From: Phoenix dactylifera
Taxonomy: Eukaryota; Streptophyta; Magnoliopsida; Arecales; Arecaceae
DNA length: 64,000 nucleotides
Direction of reading: 5' to 3'
Assembly: GCF_009389715.1 (NCBI RefSeq)
Contig: NC_052399.1
Span: 7,318,585 to 7,382,584, forward strand
Under the pieces are notes generated by a model. That model did no database searches and had not been told where the DNA came from. It saw only the letters and a program-made list of their open reading frames with translations. A program made the translations under genes and the position numbers. The number at the start of each line of letters is the position of its first letter. Position 1 is the stretch's first letter. Positions 48,470 through 61,706 of the stretch are shown here, one piece after another.

Positions 48470-50309
48470 AGGCTATTGTAGCCGTTTGAAGGACGGCCAG
48501 TAGAGTTGTCCAGAGAGGAAGGTGCCTGGGTTGGTGCAGTGTTCCACAGAGTGATGGTTGGGATCAATATACAAAAGGTGGCGGCCATGGAAAAAGAGAT
48601 AGATGAAGGAAAGGTAGTGCCTGGGTTGAAGGAGCCAGGATCCTAACTTCGTGGGACTTTGCTGGTTCTTGACCTGGTGGAAATTTCCTTGAAAGAGATG
48701 AGCAGGCAGGCCTGCTTCTATGGAATATTTTTATGATAAGAGTTGTTCCCCTCTCGTTTTCTAGTTATAGTTTTGTTGGCCGAGAAAGAAGAAAATAAAG
48801 TTAAATCAAAGGACTTGATAAGGGCAGGAATTTGGTGGACGAGCCAAGGTATGGATGCCAATTAGTTCAAGACTAAAACCTTGGCAAGAGTTGGTTAGTA
48901 CTTGGCTCAAGCTAACATTCACCATTATGAGAGACTGTGTCCCAACTTCCACCTAGAACTAACTTCTACGTTTCATTGAATCATTATTAATGCTAAAGAT
49001 GTTGGACTGACCTCAAATCTGGACAAAAGCATGGGTGTGTCAGACTGGAAGGTGCAACGGCGGCTATGTCGCTCCAGATGGAAGGAAGGGGTTCACCAGA
49101 AGTCCAAAATTTGGATGGAAATTGGATGGAAATTGATTTGGTATGACCTGGGATGATGCTATGTAAACAATATTTCCATGTTTTTTTTATCACAACGTCT
49201 CTATGTCCATGTACCTTTTATATGACCACGGCTGATGGAATGGGTCCAAGGAACCAGCTTAAAAGTCATTTGATGGTAGTAGAAAAGAAATTGTGATGAT
49301 AGTGAATGTTCCATGGAAGCATTAATCTGGCCGCATGCTATTTTTCTCCTGATGGCTGCTTCACGTTTCATTTCCACGGCCTTTTGCGTCTCGAGTCAAT
49401 CTCATCGGGTTCGCACAAACTTCCCATGATGGTTATCAGACTTTCTTGGGTTTATTCTCTCACAAAATATTTTTTAAAAAAGCTAATGCCTAAATATATA
49501 ATGCCTAAAAAAATAATTTTTTTATATTTATTAATTATGAGAAAGTGACATATTTTAGAGTTTCTTATATTTAGTTAAGTATTTATTTTTATAAAAAAAT
49601 TGTATAAAATATATGTTATACCCTAAAGTAAAAAAATCTTATCCTATTCTACCTAGAAGCTTAAAAATATTTTTGAAAAAAAAATCCTAATTTTCAGCTA
49701 ATATTTGAATTTTATTTTCTACGTCCCATAGGACTTTATAGGAATGTGGAAAGCTACATTCTTTTATAAAAACTCCAACCAAATTTGAGATATTTCTCTA
49801 TTTTTTTTTGTTGACCATACTTTTTCTTCTCTTTTTCCGCGAACCAAATAAGCTAAATAAAAATAGAATAAAATTTTTTAAGACCTTGTCTATTATTGAT
49901 TTGGCTTGCTACAATAATATGGGAAAATTCTAAGAAAAATCAATAGAATGAGGGAGCCTATTATCAGTGATGGCATGATCAAATCTAATATATTTAGTTT
50001 AGCATTTGGGAATGACATTAATAAGTGTGAAACTTTAAATATAAAAGAAATAATTAGATATAAAATATTTGTGAAAAATAAATGACAATAATATTGATGT
50101 TGCAGATACAACGCACAAAAGAAAAAAGAAAAAAAAAAAGAGAGTAATGGAGAGAGAATTACAACAAATGCAACTAAAAAAAAGTTAATGAATAATTTTT
50201 GCTATTTAATTTTTTTTAAAAAATATGAGGATAATAAGAGACTTTATAACTTCTAAGCAATCTTTTCATACAATTTCATTAATTATTGCAATCACACTAG
50301 TTTGAAATA
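48470..50309. other. Intergenic, AT-rich
   Basis: Upstream DNA of the calmodulin-like gene, passing into very AT-rich sequence from about 49480. No gene is recognised; the open frames at 48993-49193 (minus), 49306-49548 and 49893-50111 (minus) have no family features. Confidence 0.5.
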
Positions 50310-50759
50310 GGATTTTTTTTTGCATATTCTTTTAAAAATTCAAATTTGCATGAATACCCTCTTAAAATTTATTTTTATTTCTGTATACTCATAAAACATT
50401 ATTTTTGTACAAATATCCTAATATAACGATTCTTCTAACATTAAAGAATCTAAACTATGTATTCTAACATTTTTGTTTTCTATCGCCATCATTTTATAAA
50501 TGTTTCTTTTTGTGTATCATTCATTAAGAGTATTTACGTCATTTAAATTTGAAACTGTTAGTTTTTTTAACGTCGTTAGATGATATGGATATATATACAA
50601 AAATAAGAAAAAAAAAGTAGAATAGCAAAACAAATATTTTATGAAGGTAAGAATAAAAAAGAGTAAAATAGTAAAATAAGTGTTTTATGAGGGTATATAA
50701 ATGAATAGATATTCATGCAAAATTCGATTTTCGGAAGGGTATTTAGAAAAAAAAAATCC
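50310..50759. mobile_element. MITE-like element with long imperfect terminal inverted repeats
   Basis: The left end (50310: GGATTTTTTTTTGCATA... then 'tttgcatgaata') and the reverse complement of the right end (50759: GGATTTTTTTTTTCTAAATA... then 'ttttgcatgaata') align over about 50 bases, with further matching blocks inside ('taccctc', 'tcataaaaca'). Its length is 450 bp and it has no coding. Long inverted ends suggest a Mutator-like MITE. I cannot see a convincing target duplication. It sits about 80 bases upstream of the HNH-related exon 1. Confidence 0.55.
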
Positions 50760-51116
50760 AAATGTAGAATGACGTCATTATTTTCAGTTTCGGATTTTTT
50801 TTTATTTTTGAGAATTAGGGTCGGAGGAAACTCGGATAGTATGCCGTTGAGAGTGGGTTTTAAATTTAGGCCGCGTCAGACTTCTCGCCGGAGCTCTACG
50901 GCGGCGGCGGCGGCGGCGGAGGATGGCCGGGAATGGTGGAGCCCAGGAACTTTCCCCAGAGCGTGAAGCAGCAGTGCTGGGAGAAGGCGGGAGAAGGTGA
51001 AGGACCGCGACCCCGACCGGTGGCGCCGCGAGTCACTCGGCAACGTCTTCCGGAAGCTCGTCAGCTTCCCCGCTGCCTCTGCCACGAGTACGATCACATA
51101 ATCCCCTGCTCCAAGG

Positions 51117-53313
51117 TATCGACTTGATGCTGTTTCTTTATCCATCTCTACTTTAGTGTGACAAAAAATTGGACTTTTGGGTATTTCTTCCTTCTTTGGT
51201 AGGGTTTTGTGATGCAGGTTCTTTTTGAACCAACATTAAATGATGTTGTTCCTGTGATTTTTTCCATCAGGGTTCATGTTTGGAGTGCTAATATTGGATT
51301 TATGGTGGGTTTTAGAATCAGGGGCTTCGTAAAGTGGTGTTCCTATAAATATAAGAAGGTGTCGAGAAAGGAACGATGTTCTTCTTAGATTATGAAAGTT
51401 GTTGTTGGATTTATTTCGAAGGATGATTCTAATTTTATGGTCCCAAATTTTCTGCTCTAATGTTTTCTGCTTTAGTTTGATTGCTGCATGCTTGCTGCAA
51501 ATGGGAATTTGTGTGGAATTCAACATGTCAAGCTTTTAAGAAGATGGTAATTGAGATATAAATTATAGTTTATGTTTATGAATGGCAAATTTTGGAGGAA
51601 AAAATTGTAAATAGTTGCATTTAAAGGAGTTTTTTCTCCCAAGAAAAAAAAAAAAAAATGACTCTGGGAGAAAAAATCTTATAACCAGAGTGACATCTGT
51701 GAATATTAAATAGTCAGAATTTCTACACCTTCTTCTTTCCCTTTCTCTTGAAGCTTCACGAAGGAGAAGTAGAGACTCTCGAAATATCAGCTCTAACTCT
51801 CCCTAGCTCCCAGAACAGTCCATGACCATTCAAACTTCTTGTGAAAATAGACTTTTCAAGTATAAAGAAATGAAGGGGACTAACAAAGGCAGAACGGAGG
51901 AAATTCAGTAGGCTGCCCCTTCTTACATTATGACCTATTTATGTTTTTTTTTTGTCCTTTTATTGGGGTTCCACTCAAATAAAGAGGAAAGCCTCAACAG
52001 GAGGAAGCATAGAATTTGCAGTGATAGGGGATACAATGATGATAACTGATGAGATGACAAGATACTGTTCGATGAAAAATTAATGAGGCCATTAGAGTGG
52101 GGGCTTAGTCATATGCATGAGGGTCACATGAGAGGTAGGAATTGTGAGTATTCGAGTCCGGGTTTGGACATCTTGGGGAAGAATGATTTAGGGGGATCAT
52201 GAAGTAACTTACTTCAGATAGTTGAGATAGTATTGCTGATAGCAGATTTTGATGTGGTTGATAACATTAGATGATTGGCAGTGTAACACAAATAAATGTT
52301 GAGATTCTGAACTCATTTATGAATTGGTAAAGTCAGGCTCAACTTTTGTCTATTGAAAGGTTCGACCGTTGAAAGTATTGAGATCTAAACATCTTCCTCC
52401 TCATCTTCTTTTTCTTTTCTTTTCTTTTCTTTTCTTGTGGCATATATCTTGGAGCAAGGAGAGAGACGTGAAGTCCATCTCTGACATAAGCAAGTATAGT
52501 TTGGATACGTGCTCAATGTGTCTTGCATGATTTCAACTTGCTGAGGAGACTTGTTGAAGACCTTGTGCTGAATGCTAAAAGAAGAAGGCATGGGTGCAAG
52601 AAAGTGGATTGGCGTAGGTCACTGGAGATTTAGATGGAAAGAACAAGACACATTAGCACTGGCTATTAGAACTTTTAAAAGAGGTTTGGCTACTCTGACG
52701 CCAGAGGTTAACAATTAAAATTTAATCTCCTTTTCTATTCTCAATTTTTTTATTGGACTTTCTTTTTTAATAAAATGAAAAATAAGTTTGATGAGTCATA
52801 CCCCTTTTGAGAAAACTCGTACCAAAGTTTTACGATTTAAGTGTTAAAGTGTTATTTCGTTAAATTTGATCAAACAGATATTTGAACAACCATAAAATTT
52901 TATAATCATGTGGATCACATAAAGTGTTACCAGAACAACTGGGCTATCAAAATGGCTTCAGATCGTGTGGTTGGAATATGCACATTATGAAAAATAATCA
53001 GGATGTGAAGTTTTTCCAACTATAACTTGGTGAACATGGATAATCCTGTCATGGGATCTAATGAGATGTTGGCTTTCCCAAAGAAACAAAAATTGATGAA
53101 TTTTGTGACAGTAAAATGTAGAAGAGCAGGAAATGTCTAGTGCATGCTGAAAGGATGAAAGTTCGGAATGGTCCACTGTCCACATATACAAGACCAGAAA
53201 ACCTTTTTCTACTTTTGTAAACTAATTTTTTATGAGTGGATAGTAAAAAAATTGGTTTCTAAAACTCCTGACCGGAAATTGTAGATTTTTCTGGAGCTAA
53301 TGATGATTTGTAT
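51117..53313 (+). other. HNH-related gene intron 1, before the gypsy element
   Basis: AT-rich intronic sequence with a TTTTC microsatellite at about 52407-52436. I see no coding exon in it. Confidence 0.5.
52407..52436. repeat. (TTTTC)n microsatellite
   Basis: About six units of TTTTC/TTTCT in intron 1 of the HNH-related gene. Confidence 0.8.
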
Positions 53314-55464
53314 TGTGAAACCCAAGCTTTGAATCGAACTGGGCCTAATCCACTTGACCGCCCCAGCCACCAGTTTTGGCCTCACGTGCGTCGCACGTGA
53401 GGGCACACAGTGAGGAGATGGGGGTTCCCTCCCAAAGAAGTCGGGGTCCCCAGTTTTAGGGCGTCCTCCTCCCCTTTGAGACCACCCGATGTAGAGCCGC
53501 CACGCCCGAGTCTCGTTCTTCCTCCTCGGGCTGCCAGCCGAGAGAAAGAGAGAGCCAAAAAAAAAAAGAAAGAAGAAGAGAGGGAAGAAGAAGAAGGCTA
53601 ACCATCGCGGGCTCTTCTTCTTCTCCTGTGCGCAAGCCTCCTCCACGGGAAGAATGAGAGGGCCGGCCGCCGCGGGCACCGCCGGCCTCGACTTGGCCTC
53701 TTGCGAGCTCGCCGACCTCCCTTCGCGGGAGAAGAAAGAAGAAGAAAAAAAAAAGAGAAGAGGAGGAGAAGAAGTCGGGAGAAGAGAAGAGGAGAAAGAA
53801 AAAGAAAGAAAAACGAAAGGGGGGGGGAATAGTGGAGCCGGGAGAAGGTTCTGGAGAAGAAGAGTAGAAAAGAAAAAAAAAAGAAGGAAAAAGAAAAAAA
53901 AGAGAAGAGGAGGAGAAAGAAAAAGAAAGAAGAAAGAAAGGAGGGAAGGAATAGTGGAGCCGGGAGAAGGTTCTGGAGGAGAAGAGTATAAAAGAAAAGA
54001 AAAAGAAAAGAAGGAAAAAGAAAAAAAAGAAAAGAAGGAAAAAGAAAAAGAAAAGAAGGAAAAAAAAAGAATAAAGAGAGGGGGTGGTTTACGGGTATGA
54101 ACCCGAACTCGAGGTGCTAGGCACTTCTATAGGATCAACTATGGGAGGATATTAAAATTTAAGTTTTTGTATACGTATATTGTGATGAATTTTAAAAGAA
54201 GAATATAATTTTTGAATATTAGGTTCTACGAGGAATTTGCGGAATTAATTGGATTTGTTGTGGATCGCGTTCGCAAGGTCAGTGATGTAACCTCTTTACT
54301 AGATTTATCAACAAACTAAATATCTGTTTTACGAATCAAATTATTTGTGATTACGAATTTGATGCATGGATTATATGTATATTTTTAGAATATTGTATGA
54401 CTCTGATTGAACGTATTTGCTTCTGGTTCGAATTGTATTTAATTGCTCTGACATTGTATTTTTCGGCTTGAAACACTGAACATAATATAAGAAAAGATAA
54501 TGACTTGTACTAGATTCAGACTTGCAGTCGGGCTATGTTGAGGACCCTGCCAATGGGGGCTAATACATGGGTACCGCAAGAAAAATAGTCGATAATATGA
54601 TCCTGCCACAGGGAACATGTGGTCATAGTTCCTGACTGTTGAGTTGAATATGATAAATTGAAAGAAATTAAGATATGAACGATATTTGGTTTTGATACTG
54701 CATGTTTTCATGATTGAAATATGAAAAAGTGAACTAATTGAACTTCGACCTGGCTATGTTGAGGATCCCGCCAATGGGGGCAGATACGTTGGCAATTGAC
54801 TGTCCTGAGGGACTCACCACAAGAAGATTAATCGGTGTTGATGACCCTGCCACAGGGAACATGTGGTCATAGTCCAGGATCGACAAGATGAATTGAATAT
54901 GTGAAAGAATCTCGAAATCATGAAAAGAATCTTATGAATTTAAGAAATATTTGATTTGTACTTTGGAACTGCGTATATATTTATTTTCCACATATTATTG
55001 TTTGATTTATCTAGTTAGAGTGTTCATTACTTACTGGGCTGTCTAGCTCATTATACAATTTTTTGTTGTTTTACAGATTTCGAGCACTAGTCTATTGGGG
55101 TTCCAAAATGGGAAAGTGACTAGAAGGACTATGGCATAAGTTATCTTAGATTAGGGTTATTTAAGTTGATATGTTATCTTGGACATTTATTATGATTGTT
55201 GGACATTGCAAGGTTTTATTATTTTAAGAACTAGGTTTCTGCATGTTGGTAAATTATTGTTCCGCTGCGTATTTTGAACTGTGAGACCTTATGACTTGAG
55301 TTAGTCGATGGAATAAGATTGCATTTATTCAGTTAAATTATTTTAGACTTTTATAATTGAGATGTTTGGTTAAGATGCCTTGCATGCTCGTGGGGAGAGT
55401 TTTCTATGGGTGTACGGCGGTTAGCACGACCCCCGGCTCGCGATCTCGGGACGGGGGCGTGACA
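53314..55464 (+). repeat. Left LTR of the gypsy element
   Basis: A 2151-bp LTR. It contains a GA-rich, Lys/Glu-coding low-complexity stretch (about 53550-54080) and two 'ccctgcca...aggga' repeat zones (about 54545-54860). Open frames at 53230-53679 (minus) and 53654-54100 are products of the purine bias. Confidence 0.9.
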
Positions 55465-58390
55465 ACTTTTATGGTATCAGAGCTTAGGTTTAAGATTACT
55501 AGGGAATAATGATTTGTCATATCAAAGCTTAGCTTTTTGGATTCGTAGAATTCGTCGAAAAATTTGAGAGATGGGGCAAGAAGACAAATATCTTTGTTTA
55601 CTTTTGTTAATGGTAAATTTGTGTTATCTTATCTGAATTTTGTGATGCTGAAATTAGAATGCTAGCTAACTGTGTTTATAGCCAAAGTATAAATAGACTA
55701 TTTTGAGAGTTTTCTTGGTAGAGTGATTTGTATTCCAAGATATTATTAATTGGATTTTGACTAAGTTAGGTGAAAGAGTATTAGTCTTGGAATATTATCG
55801 TGCAATGTAAGTATATTGGATGTGCAAATTGATATCGGGTACTATGATGTTACTTCTAGCTTGAAGTTAATTAATTCGGTGGCAAGTTAAGGTTCACATA
55901 TGAAATGTCGTTTAAGGTTTGGGCTTATATATATTTGATGATATTCATTAAAATATTCTTCGAGGATTGAAAACTGTATGTGGATCATGTATGAAACTCC
56001 TGTGTAGATGGAGAATATATTTGGGATGAAATTCTACAATTATTCTTTGGCTTTACCGAGAATTTGAAATTGTAAATGTAGATTGAGATTTTGATTGGAG
56101 GTGATTTAGTAAATTATGAGAATATTGGTTGTTTAAATTATTTTAAGATGATCAACGATATTAACTCTGTGATTGGAAAATATTTTTTGATGGGTTTCCT
56201 TGTTAAGGAGAATTTTGTTGTCAAAGAAAAGAATATTGTTTTTGATTTTGACTGATATGGATATTATCATGTTATTAGTAGGTTCTTCTATCTGCTATGA
56301 AAAAAAAAAAGAAGAGAGAGAGAAATCTGGCATTCTAAGTCGAGGATTAATAGTTCCTGCATTAGCTAATCTTGGATTTGGTATGATTTAGTATAGATCG
56401 ATTTTCTCTTTGATTTGTAGCTTATTCTTTTGAAAGAATTCAGGGATAAATATCAATCTCGAAGAATTGATTTTATTGGAGATTATAAAGTATTCATCTC
56501 GGTGAAATTATTAATAATTTAAATTATCACCTTTGGATTCAAATAATAGATCTTGTTCATGTTTATCGAAAATTATGTAATGTATATGAAACTTCAATTC
56601 AAAGTTTGGATTTATAAGCCGATCTAGGGTCTTTTGTCAATATTGTTGCGGTTGCTGATAAAATCTATATTTGCTAAAAAAATTTGAATTTTAGAGGCTT
56701 ACATGATTATGATGGAAGATTTTTAATAAATGCCATAGATCTCGATGAAGAAAACTCTAGAAGAGATCGCCGAGTCAATTTTACTTATATCTATTAATTT
56801 AAGGTCTTCTAACTTGATGGAGCATTGAGAACATTTTTATAGTTATTTTTACTTGTAAGAGTTTAACTTGGAATCGTCCAGTTGAGTAGGTGAGAGAATT
56901 AAGATTTAATTTATTTTGAATTATAGTAACTAGCCTATATGGTGTTTTTGAACGTATCAATTGACTCGAGGATCAGTCTAGATGGATGTACTCGGGGGAA
57001 GTTAGAGGACGAAACCAAAAGTTCTTTTGGGCTTTACTTGGAAATTAGAATTTTGGATCTCCTTAGTTCAAAATACAAGGTAGTATTTTGATTAAAAAAA
57101 AGTTATTAGTGAATTCAAAAAAAAAAATTTGGTGGTTTGAATCAGAGTGCGCAGCGAAAGCATAGTGGTCTGAACTATTTTTCTAAGTTGGTCAGAAGTA
57201 TTATCTCTTTAATTCGGCAAGTTTTAATAACAAAAGACTTGATTTGATTTTGAATTTTCGGATGTCGCTGCACTATTTTAGGTTCTCTAATTTTATGTCG
57301 TGCTAAAGAAATGCTTAACATCTTGAGACTAGAATTAATAGATCATCGATTATGATCTTGGACCTAGAATATTTTGGTGTATCCCTCTTTCCTCCTAAAT
57401 CCGAAGCTTGTAATTCTTCAATTAACATCAACTCTCTATTTGATCGAAAGAGATTGAGGTTATCTATCGATCTTGATAAATATTCTACTAAGGGTGGATT
57501 AGAGTTGTTTATGACCTAATCTTGTGATAGATCGATTAATAAAGAGTAGTTGATATTTTGACAAAGAAATTTGATGTTCTTATTCAAAATTAAGACATTG
57601 ACTTTTATTTATGAGAGAGAGAAGTTTGATTACATCATCTATAAAAAGAACCAAATTTGGAGGTATTGGACCTTATTCTTATGATAAGATGAAATTGTAT
57701 TGATAAGTAGAATTATTGGAAGACTTGAGTTAGCCTTCTAGTAGAGAAGAATGTTGTTGATTCTATGAATAATCTGGAGGTAGCTATGTAATTTTCACCA
57801 GTGGGTTTTTCTATTGTTGACAGTTCTTGGGAGAATCTTGGGCATCCTAAATTTAGTGTTCACAGATTAATGGTTCCTTGTTGGGCTTAACCCTAGAATG
57901 CTTTAACATTGGTTCCCTACTCCTAGTTATGACATCATCAATCTATCTGTTCGAAAGGGTTTGAGGTTTTTTTTTAGGATAAAGGTTGATCATTAAATCA
58001 TGGGCAAAGTTAAGAGAAGAAAAAAAAGATTATAGATTATGAAAAGTATTTGATGCTAATGCTCTAACCTATTTGTATTAAGCCGATTATGATTTTTGTG
58101 TGGAATTAATCATGAACAATTAAGTTCTTGGGCAAAGAATTATGGAATTTAAAATCCAAGGCTGGAAGGTTAGTCTTACTTTGAAAGAGATCAAAAGAAC
58201 TTGCTATGAATCATAGATGGAAAGGATTAAGTTTTGAGATGCCATAGTTTTGCCAAAATCTTGTGAGCCAACATTTCAAGATGGGGATTGTTTAGAAGCT
58301 CGGGAATGATATGATGTTTCCATACTTTCCAAAATTTGAAGCCTTAAGTGAGTTAATTTCGAGGACGAAATTATTTTAAGGAAGGAAGAA
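55465..58390 (+). other. Internal region of the gypsy element
   Basis: Starts with the tRNA-Met primer site (55472-55483) and ends at a purine tract before 58391. AT-rich, without any open frame that I can relate to retroelement proteins. Confidence 0.7.
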
Positions 58391-60466
58391 TGTGAAACCC
58401 AAGCTTTGAATCGAACTAGGCCTGGTCCACTTGACCGCCCCAGCCACCAGTTTTGGCCTCACGTGTGTCGCACGTGAGGGCACACAGTGAGGAGATGGGG
58501 GTTCCCTCCCGAAGAAGTCGGGATCCCCAGTTTTAGGGCGTCCTCCTCCCCTTTGAGACCACCCGATGTAGAGCCGCCACGCCCGAGTCTTGTTCTTCCT
58601 CCTCGGGCTGCCAGCCGAGAGAAAGAGAGAGCCAAAAAAAAAAGAAAGAAGAAGAGAGGGAAGAAGAAGAAGGCTAACCACTGCGGGCTCTTCTTCTTCT
58701 CCCGTGCGCAAGCCTCCTCCACGGGAAGAATGAGAGGGCCGGCCGCCGCGGGCACCGCCGGCCTCGACTTGGCCTCTTGCGAGCTCGCCGACCTCCCTTC
58801 GCGGGAGAAGAAAGAAGAAGAAAAAAAAAGAGAAGAGGAGGAGAAGAAGTCGGGAGAAGAGAAGAGGAGGAGAAAGAAAAAGAAAGAAAAACAAAAGGGG
58901 GGGAGGAATAGTGGAGCTGGGAGAAGGTTCTGGAGAAGAAGAGTAGAAAAGAAAAAAAAAAGAAGGAAAAAGAAAAAAAAGAGAAGAGGAGGAGAAAGAA
59001 AAAGAAAGAAGAAAGAAAGGGGGGATGGAATAGTGGAGCCGGGAGAAGGTTCTGGAGGAGAAGAGTAGAAAAGAAAAGAAAAGAAAAGAAGGAAAAAGAA
59101 AAAGAAAAGAAGAAGGATAAAAAAGAATAAAGAGAGGGGGTGGTTTACGGGTATAAACCCGAACTCGAGGTGCTAGGCACTTCTGTAGGATCAACCATAG
59201 GAGGATATTAAAATTTAAGTTTTTGTATACGTATATTGTGATGAATTTTAAAAGAAGAATATAATTTTTTGAATATTAGGTTCTGCGAGGAATTTGCGGA
59301 ATTAATTGGATTTGTTGTGGATCGCGTTCGCAAGGTAAGTGATGTAACCTCTTTACTAGATTTATCGGCAAACTAAATATCTATTTTACAAATCGAATTA
59401 TTTGTGATTACGAATTTGATGCATGGATTATATGTATATTTTTAGAATATTGTATGACTCTGATTGAACATATTTGCTTCTGGTTCGAATTGTATTTAAT
59501 TGCTCTAACATTGTATTTTTCGGCTTGAAACACTGAACATAATGTAAGAAAAAATAATGACTTGTACTAGATTCAGACTTGTAGTCGGGCTATGTTGAGG
59601 ACCCTGCCAGTAGGGGCTAATACATGGGTACCGCAAGAAGAATAGTCGGTGATATGACCCTGCAGAAATTAAGATATGAACGATATTTGGTTTTGATACT
59701 GCATGTTTTCATGACTGAAATATGAAAAAGTGAACTAATTAAACTTCGACCTGGCTATGTTGAGGACCCCGCCAATGGGGGCAGATACGTTGGCAATTGA
59801 CTGTCCTGAGGGACTCATCGCAAGAAGATTAGTCGGTGTTGATGACCCTGCCACAGGGAACATGTGGTCATAGTCCAGGATCGACAAGATGAATTGAATA
59901 TGTGAAAGAATCTCGAAACCATGAAAAGAATCTTATGAATTTAAGAAATATTTGATTTGTACTTTGGAACTGCGTATATATTTATTTTCCACATATTATT
60001 GCTTGATTTATCTAGTTAGAGTGTTCATTACTTACTTGGGGCTGTCTAGCTCATTATACAATTTCTTGTTATTTTACAGATTCCGAGAACTAGTCTATTG
60101 GGGTTCCAAAATGGGAAAGCGACTAGAAGGACTATGGCATAAGTTATCTTAGATTAGGGTTATTTAAGTTGATATGTTATCTTAGACATTTATTATGATT
60201 GTTGGACATTGCAAGGTTTTGTTATTTTAAGAACTAGGTTTCTGCATGTTGGTAAATTATTGTTCCGCTGCGTATTTTGAACTGTGAGACCTTATGACTT
60301 GAGTTAGTTGATGGAATAAGATTGCATTTATTCAGTTAAATTATTTTAGACTTTTATAATTGAGATGTTTGGTTAAGATGCCTTGCATGCTCGTGGGGAG
60401 AGTTTCCTATGGGTGTGCGGCGGTTGGCGCGACCCCCGGCTCGCGATCTCGGGACGGGGGCGTGAC
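58391..60466 (+). repeat. Right LTR of the gypsy element
   Basis: A 2076-bp LTR, closely similar to the left one, with the same GA-rich stretch (about 58640-59130). The long minus-strand open frame 58376-59194 and plus-strand frame 58487-59068 are low-complexity by-products. Confidence 0.9.
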
Positions 60467-61670
60467 ATGTATATTAGAGGATGGTTCCTCGTTCTTTCGG
60501 ATAGATGACAACTAAGTAGAGATTATAGCTATAGAGGATAGTACTCTAGAATACCTGAAAACCATGGGATGGTAAAAGCATGAAGTTTGGTGGTAGAGGA
60601 CAACAGTATTCTCTTGAAATTTCATGCAGTAAGATATTCATTTGAAACCCCTTTTTCTCTAGTTTATACCATATGCTGAGAGATATCTGCATCGTTCTTC
60701 GTAGTCATTGGAATGCTTTTTTTCTTCGAGGAAAAGAGTAGGGCTGAAACCCAAAGTCATTGGAATATGTAGTTATTCGAAGGGAAGAAATTTAGCAGCT
60801 CTTCTTCTATAGCTATTGGAACTCAAAGTTTTCGATTCATTATAATTTGAAACAGTTTTTTTGCATAAAATTGAAAACAAGAGGGTGGAAAATGGAAATT
60901 GTTCGTGAAAGTTAGAAGATGTACTCGCAAGTATTATAGTCAGTCACATGAATCTAATAGCAAGTTTGAGAAAGGAGAAGGTGATGAATTTGCATTTAAT
61001 AAAAACCCAATCTAAGAAAAAAATTTCCTAATGGGCCAACTGTAGTTTTGATATTTTGATAGAAAATGCATGGATTATTACTAAACTATGGAAGGGCATT
61101 TTGAAAATTTTCTAGTATCATTTGGTGGTGCATTTGCCATATCATTGAGTGAGGAAGATTGGTGAATGGTAGTTTTCTTAGGCCAAGGAAATGTCTTGAT
61201 GGTTTTATTAATCAAAAACAGAAAAAAGAAAAAAGGGTTTTTATGCCATCTTTGGTTGTGTATGAATATAGAGATAAAGAATGATTGAAAGGAAAAAGAT
61301 GGTGTGTCGTTCACAAATGGAGCAGAAGCTCTGAAGAGTGAAGTGCCCTTTTTCTCATGGCTAAAATGTGTCTCTGTCTGCATAGGATATCAGGGGTTGC
61401 TTTATTTGTTTTTTAAGTCAACTTATATGTTTCACCGTCAGAAGGGCTCCTCTTTTGCCCACTCATTTGTATTCTTAGCTTCTCTTAACCTGATATATTA
61501 AATACTTAAGCAGTAAATGTAATTTCTCAATTTCCATATAATTGGATAAATTCAAAAAATGGTTGGTAAGCTTCTGATAATAAGGTGTTGGAATTCCTCT
61601 CTCTCTGTTTTTCTTTTTGATGTATGGGTAGCTTGACATTTGTCTCTCTAATATTTGCAAAATTCTGGAT
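60467..61670 (+). other. HNH-related gene intron 1, after the gypsy element
   Basis: AT-rich intronic sequence. Small open frames at 61081-61383 (minus) and 61304-61501 have no family features. Confidence 0.5.
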
Positions 61671-61706
61671 GGGAGGAGCACCTTGGATAATTGCCAAGTT
61701 TTGCAG

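Larger units (their letters stand above)
53314..60466 (+). mobile_element. Structurally complete, non-coding Ty3/gypsy element (Tekay/Del-like)
   Basis: Two similar LTRs (53314-55464 and 58391-60466), both starting TGTGAAACCC and ending GGGGGCGTGACA, flank a 2.9-kb internal region. A perfect 5-bp target duplication TGTAT lies on both sides (53309-53313 and 60467-60471). A primer site for initiator tRNA-Met (TGGTATCAGAGC) lies at 55472-55483 and a purine tract precedes the right LTR (about 58378-58388). The internal region shows no gag or pol, so the element looks whole in structure but non-autonomous (LARD-like). High LTR similarity suggests a fairly recent insertion. It lies in intron 1 of the HNH-related gene, in the same orientation. 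Confidence 0.9.

Noticed and set aside
53654-54100. 148-residue Lys/Glu-rich frame, with a similar one at 58487-59068 and a 272-residue minus-strand frame at 58376-59194
   Set aside because: Low-complexity purine tracts within the two LTRs of the gypsy element; repetition of the frame only reflects the LTR pair.
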